A stretch of 64,000 nt of DNA from CAZGMJ01 sp964526785 (lineage in GTDB: Bacteria > Planctomycetota > Phycisphaerae > Sedimentisphaerales > Anaerobacaceae), in NCBI GenBank assembly GCA_964526785.1, contig CAZGMJ010000007.1, positions 70,593-134,592 on the forward strand, read 5' to 3'. The notes under the pieces are model-generated. The model did not search any database. It saw nothing but the letters and a program-made list of their open reading frames with translations, and was not told the DNA's origin. This document shows, piece by piece, positions 1-9,348 of the stretch. Made by a program: the position numbers and the translations under genes. Every line of letters starts with the position of its first letter. The stretch's first letter is position 1.

Positions 1-655
1 CGGGCAGGAATTCAGCCAAATTCGCCAGCAGCGTCCTTGTCTTCCAGACGAACATCCCCGAATTCCAGAAGTACAGCCCGGACTCGATGAACTCCACTGC
101 TTTTTCCCTGTCAGGCTTTTCCGTGAACTGCTCAACCGTATAGACTCGATTATGACAATCGCAGACCGAAACCGGATCAACGCACTTGATATATCCCAGC
201 GTAGTGCTCGGAGAATCGGGTTTGATGCCGAAAGTGAGCAGCACGTCAGGGTTCCGCTCGACAAAACACAGAGCATCGGTCATCGCCTGTTGAAAAACAT
301 CGACAGGCTCGATAATCTGATCGGCAGTGACGATGGCCACCGTGGCCTCAGGATCGGATTTGCTCAGGACCGTGCATACCAGACCGATTGCACTGGCCGT
401 ATCGCGCACGGCCGGCTCGGCGATGAGATTCTTCGCAGGCAACTCAGGAAGGTCCTGTCGCACAACGTCGACATAGGCCGCATTGGTCAGAACGACGATG
501 TTCTCAATATCGAAAACAGGCCTCAGGCGATCAAAACATCGGCGCAGGAGCGTCTGGCCGTGGAAGAGCTTGAGGACCTGCTTCGGCCGTTTGCGCCTGC
601 TCAAAGGCCAGAGCCTCTTGCCCGTGCCTCCGGCCATGATCACAGCATACTGCAT
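1..655 (-). CDS. manC: Mannose-1-phosphate guanylyltransferase, C-terminus cut by window edge
   Basis: Nucleotidyltransferase that makes GDP-mannose from mannose-1-phosphate and GTP in the cytoplasm, for polysaccharide or glycan synthesis. The reverse strand reads 218 codons open to base 1. The N-terminus has the pyrophosphorylase signature AGGTGKRLWPLSRRKRPKQ (residues 8-26), then EPAVRDTASAIG and the F-x-E-K-P motif (QFTEKP), all typical of GMP/ManC enzymes. The start ATG at 655 has an AAGGAATGG ribosome site just upstream. It lies 47 bases after pgi on the same strand, so the two probably share a transcript, linking fructose-6-phosphate to mannose metabolism. A type II mannose-6-phosphate isomerase domain beyond the edge cannot be excluded. 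Confidence 0.88.
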   Translation of the reverse strand, partial: MQYAVIMAGGTGKRLWPLSRRKRPKQVLKLFHGQTLLRRCFDRLRPVFDIENIVVLTNAAYVDVVRQDLPELPAKNLIAEPAVRDTASAIGLVCTVLSKSDPEATVAIVTADQIIEPVDVFQQAMTDALCFVERNPDVLLTFGIKPDSPSTTLGYIKCVDPVSVCDCHNRVYTVEQFTEKPDREKAVEFIESGLYFWNSGMFVWKTRTLLANLAEFLP

Positions 656-702
656 ACATCCATTCCTTAATCCGGCCTGCCGCCGGCCGTAAGGACCACA
701 TC

Positions 703-2127
703 CTACAGCAGGAATTCGCCGTCCACGCGGGTCTTCTCCAATATGTCCCTGGCGAACTGCTCGTAGGTGTAATCACCCTTGTACGCACCCTTGCGACCCA
801 TCAGGGCGAATGTCGCCTCCTTGCCAAGCTCCACAGCGGGTTGATCGTAGGTGTTGATGTTGAACAGCGCTGCCGCCAATGAAGTGGTCGCCTCGAAGAA
901 GTAAATGAACTGGCCGACCGCAAAAGCATCCACCTTTTCGAACAGAACCGTCAAACAGGGCCGTTCATCCTGCATCAAAGCAAACTCCGTCGCCTTCTTT
1001 TCATTATTGAGTAGCGTTCCGATATCCTTGCCTGCGAGGAAGCCGAGTTCAGGAGCACATTCGGGCGTTGGTCCAATCTGTGGATTGCGGTCAAACTGCT
1101 CGACCTCAAGAAACGTGAAGAGCTTGTCGTTCGGGCCTTCACGGTACAACTGGACCTGGCTGTGCTGATCGGTAGCACCAAGGGCCTTGATCGGCGTCGG
1201 CCCCACCCAGACGTCGTTGCCTTGCAGATCGACTCGCTTTCCCAGACTCTCAGCCCAGAGCTGGCGGTACCAATCCGCCATATCCTTTAACGCATAGCTG
1301 TACGGCATCATTACCGAGTTCTTCTTGCCCCGATGATAGTAATGGTGGTTGATTGCCGCATTGACCGCGGCCGGATTCTTCTTGAAATCCATTGTCTTGA
1401 CCTTCTCATCCATGGCAGCAGCACCGGCAAGCAATCCATCGATGTCAATGCCGCAGACTGCCCCACTGAACAAGCCGACGTCACTGAGGACGCTGAAACG
1501 CCCTCCAACGCCATCGGGCACCTCCAGACACCGCAGATTCGCCTCGGTTGCGATGGTCCGTAGCGTTCCTTTCTCGCGATCGGTAGTCGCAATAACCTGC
1601 TTCTGCAGACCGTCCGAGCCAAGCCTTTCCAGAAGCATCTGGCGAATAATAAGAAACTGACTTGCTGTTTCAGCAGTCCGCCCCGACTTGCTGATCACAT
1701 TGAATACAGTCTTGTCCAGCTTGTTGTCGAGCCAGTCGAGGAACGACGCCAGTTGGACCGGATCCACATTGTCAAAGACGAACAACCGCGGCCCCTTCCG
1801 CTGATTCTCGTCGACGTTGTACATGTACGGGTTCAAGGCCGTCTGTAAGGCAATATTGCCGAGAGCCGAACCGCCGATGCCTAAAACGACGAAGTTCTCG
1901 CACTGACTTCTGACCTGCGCCGCCAACTGGCTGACTTGCGAAGCCCTCTCGGTCTTGTACGGCAGATCTCGATATGGCGTCTTGCCGCTTTCCCGTTCCG
2001 CATTTACTTGTGCGATGATTTCGCGAGTTCTATCCGCCATATCGGTGAACTGCCCGGCAGTAATACCGTGCTCTGACCCGATTTGATCTGCCATCACGTT
2101 TTTGTAGTAGAACTTGATTCCTGCCAC
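703..2127 (-). CDS. pgi: Glucose-6-phosphate isomerase
   Basis: Interconverts glucose-6-phosphate and fructose-6-phosphate in the cytoplasm. The protein has 474 residues, in the range of the shorter bacterial PGI type. The first SIS domain carries GIGGSALG (83-90) and the sugar-phosphate loop SKSGRTAET (146-154). The second half has GGRFSVLSDVG and the C-terminal stretch typical of PGI. A sigma70-like promoter sits about 75 bases upstream, and the GDP-mannose pyrophosphorylase gene follows after 47 bases, so this looks like the first gene of a sugar-phosphate operon. Confidence 0.95.
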   Translation of the reverse strand: MAGIKFYYKNVMADQIGSEHGITAGQFTDMADRTREIIAQVNAERESGKTPYRDLPYKTERASQVSQLAAQVRSQCENFVVLGIGGSALGNIALQTALNPYMYNVDENQRKGPRLFVFDNVDPVQLASFLDWLDNKLDKTVFNVISKSGRTAETASQFLIIRQMLLERLGSDGLQKQVIATTDREKGTLRTIATEANLRCLEVPDGVGGRFSVLSDVGLFSGAVCGIDIDGLLAGAAAMDEKVKTMDFKKNPAAVNAAINHHYYHRGKKNSVMMPYSYALKDMADWYRQLWAESLGKRVDLQGNDVWVGPTPIKALGATDQHSQVQLYREGPNDKLFTFLEVEQFDRNPQIGPTPECAPELGFLAGKDIGTLLNNEKKATEFALMQDERPCLTVLFEKVDAFAVGQFIYFFEATTSLAAALFNINTYDQPAVELGKEATFALMGRKGAYKGDYTYEQFARDILEKTRVDGEFLL

Positions 2128-2203
2128 CTGCTACTCCTTCACTGCTGCTTTGGGAACTGTTTTCACGCTCCACAAGTGTCGTACATATCCTGGTGCGGCA
2201 ACG

Positions 2204-2231
2204 ATTATAGCGGCCAACGCTTCTGATGCAA
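2204..2231 (-). promoter_or_regulatory. Predicted sigma70-type promoter for pgi
   Basis: Reading the minus strand, TTGCAT (2226-2231) is followed after 16 bases by TATAAT (2204-2209). Transcription would begin near 2197, leaving a leader of about 70 bases before the pgi start at 2127. Confidence 0.55.
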
Positions 2232-2285
2232 CGTTTTGTCGGCAATGCCGGGAAACACCCCGTCGAACAGTACGATACGAACCCG

Positions 2286-3653
2286 CTACCGATGCAGTCG
2301 AACAGTCTGTTCGGCCATGCCCTTGTCCAGACGAAAACCGCCCTCCAGCCTGGCATCGCCTCTCTGTGCTTCCACGCAATAGTCGCCGCAGAATCCGCGC
2401 AACTTCAGCCGACCGTTCTGGTCCGGCTTACCATCGATCGTCGTCCACCACTTTCCTTTGATGAGCTTCATCAACTCCTCGTAGGCTGGTTTTGGCGACA
2501 TATCCGCCCGAACAAGGCCCGCCGGCGCCCGCTGCCAGGCGTTCTGGTCGGTGAAGTCCCACCACGTGATGGCTTCGACCGCCGGATGCGAAAACAGTAT
2601 CCTATAGAACTCAACCACCTGCTCGGCCTGTCGCCTTTCCCCCTCGGCAGTTGTGCCCCACTTGAAGTTGGGATCCTTGCGTCGTTTCTGTAGTTCCCAT
2701 CCCTGCGCACCGGATACGAGCGTCGTTTCCGTGAAATGCAGTGGTTTTCCGAATCGTGCGAAACGTTCGCAGACATCCCAAGTCTTCTTCAGACCCCAGT
2801 AACCGCCGTGCATGTGCGACTGAATGCCGATCACGTCGTACATAGGCCGGCCACGGTCGTCCTCCAATTCGGAAATGACTTTCTCGGCATAGGCCGGGTC
2901 GGTACGATAATCATTGATCAGCAGCGTGGCATCCGGATTGGCCTCACGTGCCGCCTCGAACGCCTGGCGAACATACCGTCCAACGCCCATCTGCTCTATT
3001 GCGGCCGTCAATTTGGGCGCATGTTCTTTGCAGCGCGCGCGGTCGTAGGCGGTCGCCTCATTCACAACGTCCCAGATATTGATATTGCCCTCGAACTTCT
3101 CAACGCAACGCTTGATGCGAGCCAGTTGCTCGGCCATGACCCCCTCGGGATCGTCGGGCAGCCATCTGGGCTCGGCGTAGTTCCATGCCAACGGATGACC
3201 CTTAGTGGTTATCTCGCGGCGTTGACACCACTCGACAGCCCTCTCCGTTCGCTCATCGTCGGGGTGACCGCGCCGGGCGGTGTAATTCCACCAGTAAAAC
3301 GGGAGCGTCGCGAAATTCAATAGCGCCGCAAAGCGCTCGGCGTAATGCTGGTTGTCCTGCTGCGTCTCGCACCGCCCGAGCTTGAACAGGTTGCAGCCGA
3401 AAAGAAACTTATGCCGCGTCTGACAGATACGGACCTGTGCCCCTCCATTCAAGGGCCGACCGTTCGTGTCGACCAGCTTTAGCGTGTTTTCGGCCATCCG
3501 ATACTTCGCTATCCGGTCATCTACACCGCCGAGGATATCCGCATTTTGCTCTGCCGCTCCCGCACCACTCAATGTGGACTGCACTGCAAAAGCAGCAACC
3601 CCGGTCCCGAGATGCTTCATAAAACTCCGACGATTCATATTTGCATATTGCAT
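2286..3653 (-). CDS. GH10 endo-1,4-beta-xylanase, Tat-exported
   Basis: Predicted secreted xylan-degrading enzyme of 455 residues. I chose the ATG at 3653 because GAGG lies 8 bases upstream; the reading frame stays open further upstream. The N-terminus carries a twin-arginine signal, NRRSFMKHLGTG, followed by a hydrophobic stretch, so export is probably in folded form. The GH10 barrel has the acid/base glutamate in WDVVNEA and the nucleophile glutamate in LHFTETTL, so it should be active, unlike the GH10-like protein at 40915. The last 60 or so residues are beyond the usual barrel. It stands between pgi and the helicase gene with no sugar-utilisation partners. Confidence 0.88.
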   Translation of the reverse strand: MQYANMNRRSFMKHLGTGVAAFAVQSTLSGAGAAEQNADILGGVDDRIAKYRMAENTLKLVDTNGRPLNGGAQVRICQTRHKFLFGCNLFKLGRCETQQDNQHYAERFAALLNFATLPFYWWNYTARRGHPDDERTERAVEWCQRREITTKGHPLAWNYAEPRWLPDDPEGVMAEQLARIKRCVEKFEGNINIWDVVNEATAYDRARCKEHAPKLTAAIEQMGVGRYVRQAFEAAREANPDATLLINDYRTDPAYAEKVISELEDDRGRPMYDVIGIQSHMHGGYWGLKKTWDVCERFARFGKPLHFTETTLVSGAQGWELQKRRKDPNFKWGTTAEGERRQAEQVVEFYRILFSHPAVEAITWWDFTDQNAWQRAPAGLVRADMSPKPAYEELMKLIKGKWWTTIDGKPDQNGRLKLRGFCGDYCVEAQRGDARLEGGFRLDKGMAEQTVRLHR

Positions 3654-3846
3654 TATCATATCCTCAACGCCAAGTTCGAATTCTGTGCATGTGTCTTTGT
3701 CCAACTGCCAATGCGGCGCCGCGTACGAGCCGCACGAGGACACATCACTCGTACAACCCCGATATTAGAAAGCACGGGCGAGTAATGTACAAGGGCGTGT
3801 GCCGGTCCGAGTTGACAGCGACGGGCTTCAAGACAGACGAATACAG

Positions 3847-5988
3847 CTACATGCGAGTCAGACCCGCATACTCGACCAGCAGCGATTTCTCGCCGCCTGC
3901 ATTAAAAACAACGGTCACGATGCTCTTCGGCCCCATGTTGACGTACTGCTTGACCCGGCCGAGCCCGAACGTCTTGTGGCGCACCAGATCGCCTGCAGCA
4001 AATTCCGGTTCCGCAGCGACCGATTCCTCGATCGACTCGACGTCGTCCCGCCAAAGATCATCGCATTCCTCTTCATCGATGCGTTCTGGATTGAGTCCAA
4101 GTTCGAAAAGAAACTGCGAAGGAACGGTCCGCGTGGTCTGCCCGCGAATGGTACGATATCGAGCGCAACTCAGATGCAGATTGGTCTTGGCCCGCGTGAT
4201 GCCTACAAACAGAAGTCGCCGTTCCTCCTCCATCTCATCCCGCTCGACCTGATCGAGGCTGCGCTCGTGTGGCAGCAACCCCTGTTCCAAACCAATAATG
4301 AAAACGTCCTCGAACTCGAGTCCCTTGGCCGCATGCAGCGTCATAAGGGCCACGCAGTCACTGCCCGCATCGTAGGCGTCGGCATCGCTGAACAGGGATA
4401 CTTTCTGCAGATAATCGACCAGGCCGGGCTCTTCAGCCTGCTGATCGTATGTCGTTGCCGCATCTATAAGTTCGTCGATGTTCTCCAGCGCATTGGCTCC
4501 CTCACTCCCCGTGGCCTCGAGCGATCTGACCATGCCTGAATCATCGACAATGCGCCGGATCAGCGGCGCAACCTCGCCCGCTGCCGCGACTCGAAACGAT
4601 TCGATCATATTCGCAAACGCCAGCAGCCTTCCTTTAGCGCTTTTCGATACGGAGGTTATGTGTTCGGCTTTCTTGAGCGCCTCGTACACGCTGACTCGAT
4701 TGCGATCGGCATAGTTCACTACCCGGTCTGTCGTGACTTTTCCAATGCCTCGCGTAGGTGTATTGATGATACGAAGCAGAGACATCTCATCCCTTGGATT
4801 GGCGACGAGCTTGAGATAGGCCAGCACATCCCTGATTTCCTTCCGGTTGTAGAACTCCACGCCGCGTACTACCTGGTAAGGAATCCCTTTGCGAATAAAC
4901 GCCTCTTCCAACGCCCTGCTCATCGAATTGACTCGGTAGAATACCGCAACGCTGTTGAGCGATCGGCCCGCGTCCTTCATCTCGCCGATTGTATCGGCGA
5001 CCCCGCGGGCCTCAGATTCCGCATCCTCGTATGCGGTGGTGCTGAGTTCCCCTGTCGCTTCCTTGACGGCCACGAGCCGTTTGGCTTTGCGATGCTGGTT
5101 AAAGGCGATCAGTTTGTCGGCGAGCGTCAAAATCGAGGGGACGCTGCGGAAATTCTCCTCGAGTTTGACAACCGTCGCATCCGGCCAGTCTTTCTCGAAC
5201 GCCAGAATATTTCGAATGTCCGCCCCGCGCCAGCGATAGATTGACTGATCCGGGTCGCCCGTGACGCCTATGTTCGCATGGCCGCTCGCCAGCAAACGCG
5301 CAATCTGATATTGCGCGTAATTCGTATCCTGGTATTCATCCACCAGTAGATAGCGAAAGCGATCGCCGAGTTCCCGCGCAATATCGGGCTCTCGCTGAAG
5401 TAGAAAGGCCGTCTCAGTCAGCAGATCATCGAAATCCATCGCCTCACACTGCCGCAGGATCGTTTGGTACCGGCTATACACGGCCGCCAGCTTCTCCGAG
5501 AAGAAATCCTGCGCTTCAGTCGCATACGTCTCAGCATCGATCAACTGATTCTTCAGCGTGGAAACAGCCGCCAGCATCCGGGCGGGAGGAAAGTTGGATA
5601 CTTCTATCTCACAGTCCTTGACCGCCTGTTTCATACAGCGCTTCTGATCCGCCTCGCTGTAGATGCTGAAGTTCTGATCGATCCCCGCTGCCTCGGCATA
5701 CCGTCTCAGCACACTGACACATAGCGAGTGAAACGTGCTGATATGGGCGCCGCCGGACGCCCCGAGCAGCGTAGCTCGCTGACGCATCTCCTCGGCCGCC
5801 TTGTTGGTAAAGGTTATCGCGCAGATGTTCCACGGAGCAACGCCCGCCTCTATAAGCGCGGCGATGCGGTAAGTGATAACCCGGGTCTTGCCGCTGCCCG
5901 GGCCGGCCAGAACGAGCAACGGCCCCTCCACATGAAATACGGCCTGCTGTTGAGATTCTGTCAGTTCTTTCCGGAGTCTGTCGAACAT
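3847..5988 (-). CDS. UvrD/PcrA-family ATP-dependent DNA helicase
   Basis: Superfamily 1 helicase of 713 residues that unwinds DNA 3' to 5' in repair and replication restart. Walker A is AGPGSGKT (about 28-35), motif II is LLVDEYQDTNYAQ, followed by GDPDQSIYRWRGAD, and the C-terminal 2A motifs include LMTLHAAKGLEF and RLLFVGITRAK. The last 50 residues (GDLVRHKTFGLGRVKQY onward) match the Tudor-like tail found in PcrA, which binds RNA polymerase in other bacteria. Start: the ATG at 5988 is used; a TTG at 6000 is possible, and neither has a clear ribosome site. PcrA and UvrD cannot be told apart here. Confidence 0.93.
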   Translation of the reverse strand: MFDRLRKELTESQQQAVFHVEGPLLVLAGPGSGKTRVITYRIAALIEAGVAPWNICAITFTNKAAEEMRQRATLLGASGGAHISTFHSLCVSVLRRYAEAAGIDQNFSIYSEADQKRCMKQAVKDCEIEVSNFPPARMLAAVSTLKNQLIDAETYATEAQDFFSEKLAAVYSRYQTILRQCEAMDFDDLLTETAFLLQREPDIARELGDRFRYLLVDEYQDTNYAQYQIARLLASGHANIGVTGDPDQSIYRWRGADIRNILAFEKDWPDATVVKLEENFRSVPSILTLADKLIAFNQHRKAKRLVAVKEATGELSTTAYEDAESEARGVADTIGEMKDAGRSLNSVAVFYRVNSMSRALEEAFIRKGIPYQVVRGVEFYNRKEIRDVLAYLKLVANPRDEMSLLRIINTPTRGIGKVTTDRVVNYADRNRVSVYEALKKAEHITSVSKSAKGRLLAFANMIESFRVAAAGEVAPLIRRIVDDSGMVRSLEATGSEGANALENIDELIDAATTYDQQAEEPGLVDYLQKVSLFSDADAYDAGSDCVALMTLHAAKGLEFEDVFIIGLEQGLLPHERSLDQVERDEMEEERRLLFVGITRAKTNLHLSCARYRTIRGQTTRTVPSQFLFELGLNPERIDEEECDDLWRDDVESIEESVAAEPEFAAGDLVRHKTFGLGRVKQYVNMGPKSIVTVVFNAGGEKSLLVEYAGLTRM

Positions 5989-6039
5989 GCGCAAGATCAA
6001 TTCTATTTGTGATTGTTTTCGTGGCGATCAGGAGCGGCC

Positions 6040-6067
6040 ATGATAACGCATGTGGAGGATTAGTCAA
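6040..6067 (-). promoter_or_regulatory. Predicted promoter of the UvrD/PcrA gene
   Basis: On the minus strand TTGACT (6062-6067), a 16-base spacer and TATCAT (6040-6045). The transcript would start near 6033, about 45 bases before the ATG. Confidence 0.5.
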
Positions 6068-6150
6068 CAGGCCTGGCGGGATTGCACGATGTCACCCTGC
6101 GAGCGCCCTGTGGCCCCTGTCCGAGCTTCTCCAGGGACGCTCTCATGTCG

Positions 6151-7965
6151 TTAGGGCTGTGTGGACTGCTCGGCCTCCTCGGCTTCCTCGGCCTGCTTTC
6201 TCAGCATCTGCTCCTGGCCCTCAAGTTTCTCATAAAGATCGGGCCTTTCCGAGCGAATCCTCGCAAGCAGATTCTGGCGGAGGTAGACGGGATAACCGCT
6301 GTCGTTCAGAAAATCCATAAGCGCAAAATATCTCAACAGATCGAAAGCAGGCAAATCGATACGATTCGTATCGAGATAACTCGCCTTGTAGTGTTCATGG
6401 ATTTGCCTGGCGAACTCTTCCCTGCCGTAGGCGGCATCGTCATCGTGAATGGCAAACAGATAGTACGCCTGACGCAACAACGCCAGCACCTGCTCTCTGG
6501 CATCCTTGAGCCCCACGCTGTCGAGTTCCTCCAGCATCCGTTTGCGAGCATACTGAACGAGCGGCACATTGAACTCCGGCCTCGGATAGTACTCCCTAAG
6601 CATATTGAGTATCTTCTGCGCGCCCTGCTTGTGGCCCGATTGATAGAACATCAGCAGAGCATTCGTGAGCATATTGCGATGCCCATTCTCCAGCGACTGC
6701 TCCCGCCCTTCCCGCTCGGATTCTCTGTACTTCTCAATGATGGCAAGCGCGGATTCGTTGTAGGACTGGAACATGCGGAGGTCCGGCCGCAGGAATACCT
6801 GCTTCTGCATACGGACTTGCGGCGGCTCTGAAGGGTCCTCGGAAGGCATCTCGACGGGAACGTCATAGATGATAAGCTTGCCGCCGCGAAAAAGATTCTG
6901 CAGACCATGCGCCACCATGCGGTCGGTATTGACCACATCGCCGCTTACCTCTTCTCCCTCATCTCGTGCCGCCACCTCAAGCCCCTTGACCGCCCAGTAA
7001 ATCGCGTGCACGTCCGGATGCCGCCAGTCGAGCGGTTGCCGGGAGGCGTTGGGGTCGACAATATCCCGTGGGCCATACTTGCGGTTGAGTTCGCGCATCT
7101 TGTACGGATCGAGCTTCCAGCGCTTGCGAAGCTGATACGCCTTCGCGAAAACGTCGAACTTGTCAAGAGCCTCGCTTTGCCGGTAATCGTCGATGACCTG
7201 TGCCGCATTGGGGTCGAAACGCCGAGATTCCTGGCGGAGCGAAAGATAACTGCTCACAAATTCCTGACTGTCCGCCTCCTTGAACACCTCATCGGCCTCT
7301 CTGAGCCGCTCAACGAGTTCGCTGACGTTCGGGTCCACCAGAATGTCGCGCCATTGCCGCGGTGCTTCGACGAGAGCGTCGAAATATGCGTTGTCGGCGG
7401 GTCCGAGCAAGGGACCGATCTCCGTGGCCAACTGCAGTTTGTAGTACTTGTGCGCGTCATCCGAGACGTCGCCTATCTTGTGCTGAAATATCCGCCCCAG
7501 CTCGCGGTACAGACCGATGGCGTTCGGATTCAGTTCGATACCCTTATCGCGAAGCAGCTCATAGCCATTGCGAACCCATCGCCACCTTTGATCGGGCTGG
7601 CTGGCCGGAATCGCTACGGAAATGTTGTACGCCATGTTCCACGCGTGAAATTCCCAGACCGCAGCAAACCTGGGCTGCAACGTCGTTATCCACTCGGCCA
7701 ATTGCTTGGCATCGAAAAACTGCCCCTTCTCCTTGAGGTTGTCCGCCCGTATCCAGAGAACATCAACCACCAGGCCCCTAAACGCTCCCATCGCCACGGT
7801 CGCGAAAGCCAGCGAGGGGGGCGCATTCTCCAGCGGCTCGTTGGTAATCAGCTTCATCTCCTTGCGCTGGCTGCTGATATAATCGAGTTGCATGCCGGCA
7901 CCGATAAGCAGCCCGGCGGCAATAAGCAGAGAAACCGAACAAATTAGCAAATCGCGTAATCTCAT
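6151..7965 (-). CDS. Large membrane-anchored protein next to an ABC-2 transporter, function unknown
   Basis: I do not recognise a named family. The 604-residue protein has one N-terminal membrane segment (about residues 8-26), so most of it should face the periplasm or equivalent space. The body is almost entirely alpha-helical in composition, with helix-turn-helix spacing that resembles TPR-type repeats (for example LQPRFAAVWEFHAWNMAY), and the last 20 residues are Glu/Gln rich. The ATG at 7965 lies 6 bases after the permease stop; a TTG at 7971 is an alternative. Tight coupling to the ABC ATPase and permease suggests a partner or substrate-handling subunit of that transporter, which is inference. 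Confidence 0.75.
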   Translation of the reverse strand: MRLRDLLICSVSLLIAAGLLIGAGMQLDYISSQRKEMKLITNEPLENAPPSLAFATVAMGAFRGLVVDVLWIRADNLKEKGQFFDAKQLAEWITTLQPRFAAVWEFHAWNMAYNISVAIPASQPDQRWRWVRNGYELLRDKGIELNPNAIGLYRELGRIFQHKIGDVSDDAHKYYKLQLATEIGPLLGPADNAYFDALVEAPRQWRDILVDPNVSELVERLREADEVFKEADSQEFVSSYLSLRQESRRFDPNAAQVIDDYRQSEALDKFDVFAKAYQLRKRWKLDPYKMRELNRKYGPRDIVDPNASRQPLDWRHPDVHAIYWAVKGLEVAARDEGEEVSGDVVNTDRMVAHGLQNLFRGGKLIIYDVPVEMPSEDPSEPPQVRMQKQVFLRPDLRMFQSYNESALAIIEKYRESEREGREQSLENGHRNMLTNALLMFYQSGHKQGAQKILNMLREYYPRPEFNVPLVQYARKRMLEELDSVGLKDAREQVLALLRQAYYLFAIHDDDAAYGREEFARQIHEHYKASYLDTNRIDLPAFDLLRYFALMDFLNDSGYPVYLRQNLLARIRSERPDLYEKLEGQEQMLRKQAEEAEEAEQSTQP

Positions 7966-7971
7966 GTTCAA

Positions 7972-9348
7972 CTATACGATGACCTTGGCTATTTCCCTGA
8001 ACTTGAAAATAATCAGCCCAAGCAACAGGAGACACAGACCCTTTATCAATACGAGGACAAACAGCGCTCTGCTCACCACATCCCAGCTCAACAGCCGGCC
8101 GGGAACCAGATAGTCATTGGGATTCACTCTGTCCAACTGAGGCAGCATACGAACGATCCACTTAATGCTGAACGAGTAGATCATGCTCATGTTGTCACTG
8201 AGATAGTCGAACGATTCAATAACGAAACCGCTGAAGCTGGCGGTGAAGAATACGACCAGACACAACAGGATGGCCACCGGAAACGACAGAAACGTAGCCG
8301 CAAAAAGCCCGAAACAGGCCAGAAAGAGCAGTTTCAAAAAGATCAACAGCACGCTGCGAAGGAAATTGGCCGTAAAACTGTCAGCCTTGTATAACACCGC
8401 CAGGCCGTCTTCCAGCGGGAAGATCACTGTCGTATTGTTCATCGGGGGGTTGAAAAACGCCACCGCAAGATAACCATCGGGAGCCACGACATGGGCGGGC
8501 ATCTCAATCTCGCGAAACGTCCGTATAGGATCCTTGCGATCAAAGGGAGGATAGAGCACCGCTTCACTTTCCGTGCCATACTTGATATAGCGATAATCTC
8601 CCACGAACCAGCGGCCATACGCCTGCTCGTCCGGCGGTGGCACCGAAACGTCATACTTGAAGCGAACGAAAACACTTCCATTAGGATCGCGAACGTCAAC
8701 GTCCTCGAATTCCCAGATCAGTTCGCTGCCGACCTCGGCCGCCCGTCTGTTCAGCTTCATTTGATTCGTAAGCTGCGTCATAACGGCCTGCTGATCCATT
8801 CCCTGAAACACCTGATCCAGTTGACCGCTGCGCTGCAACTCCGCGTATCTTTGTCTGACCTGCTCGGAAACGTCGGGATCGGGAGGCACCAGGGCCTTCC
8901 TGGCCGTCAAAAACTCATTGCGTGCCTCAGCCAACTCGACGGGATTGGCGTCGTAGTACTCGGGCATGTAGGTGGCAATTCCGTATATCGTTCCCGTAAA
9001 GAGCACCAGAAGTACTGCGTCAAGCATGACCACGCCGAGCAGTTTTCCGAGTACCAGTTCGTGTCGGCGGACGGGCTTGGTCAGCACCATGTAGATCTGC
9101 CGCTGCGCAATGTCACTACTGAGTGTGTAAATCGAAACGACGATTGTCAGCAATCCGAGCAGCAGACTCGTCAGCGACATCCCGTAACTGACAAATGTCT
9201 GCAGACGTCCGCGCAACGTTCCGTCACCGGTCGCGGAAAGCCCGAGAACGGGCAGGAGAATCAGAAGAAGAACAATGAAGATCGCGGCGATACGCATGCG
9301 TACCGCCTGCTTGATCGTGTTGATGCCGATAGCCCAGATATTACGCAT
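7972..9348 (-). CDS. ABC-2 family transporter permease
   Basis: Membrane component of an export-type ABC transporter, 458 residues. One transmembrane helix lies near the N-terminus (about 20-40), two follow around 60-130, then a large hydrophilic loop of roughly 180 residues, then a cluster of hydrophobic helices to the C-terminus. The segment MVLTKPVRRHELVLGKLLGV is shared in outline with the permease at 17177 (VLSKPVQRP...LAKFLGV) and with NosY-type permeases. The start codon overlaps the end of the ATPase gene by 8 bases, so the two are translationally coupled. Substrate unknown. Confidence 0.88.
   Translation of the reverse strand: MRNIWAIGINTIKQAVRMRIAAIFIVLLLILLPVLGLSATGDGTLRGRLQTFVSYGMSLTSLLLGLLTIVVSIYTLSSDIAQRQIYMVLTKPVRRHELVLGKLLGVVMLDAVLLVLFTGTIYGIATYMPEYYDANPVELAEARNEFLTARKALVPPDPDVSEQVRQRYAELQRSGQLDQVFQGMDQQAVMTQLTNQMKLNRRAAEVGSELIWEFEDVDVRDPNGSVFVRFKYDVSVPPPDEQAYGRWFVGDYRYIKYGTESEAVLYPPFDRKDPIRTFREIEMPAHVVAPDGYLAVAFFNPPMNNTTVIFPLEDGLAVLYKADSFTANFLRSVLLIFLKLLFLACFGLFAATFLSFPVAILLCLVVFFTASFSGFVIESFDYLSDNMSMIYSFSIKWIVRMLPQLDRVNPNDYLVPGRLLSWDVVSRALFVLVLIKGLCLLLLGLIIFKFREIAKVIV

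Noticed and set aside
152..670. Plus-strand frame of 172 codons at the left edge
   Set aside because: It is the antisense of the GDP-mannose pyrophosphorylase fragment, whose motifs are clear on the minus strand.
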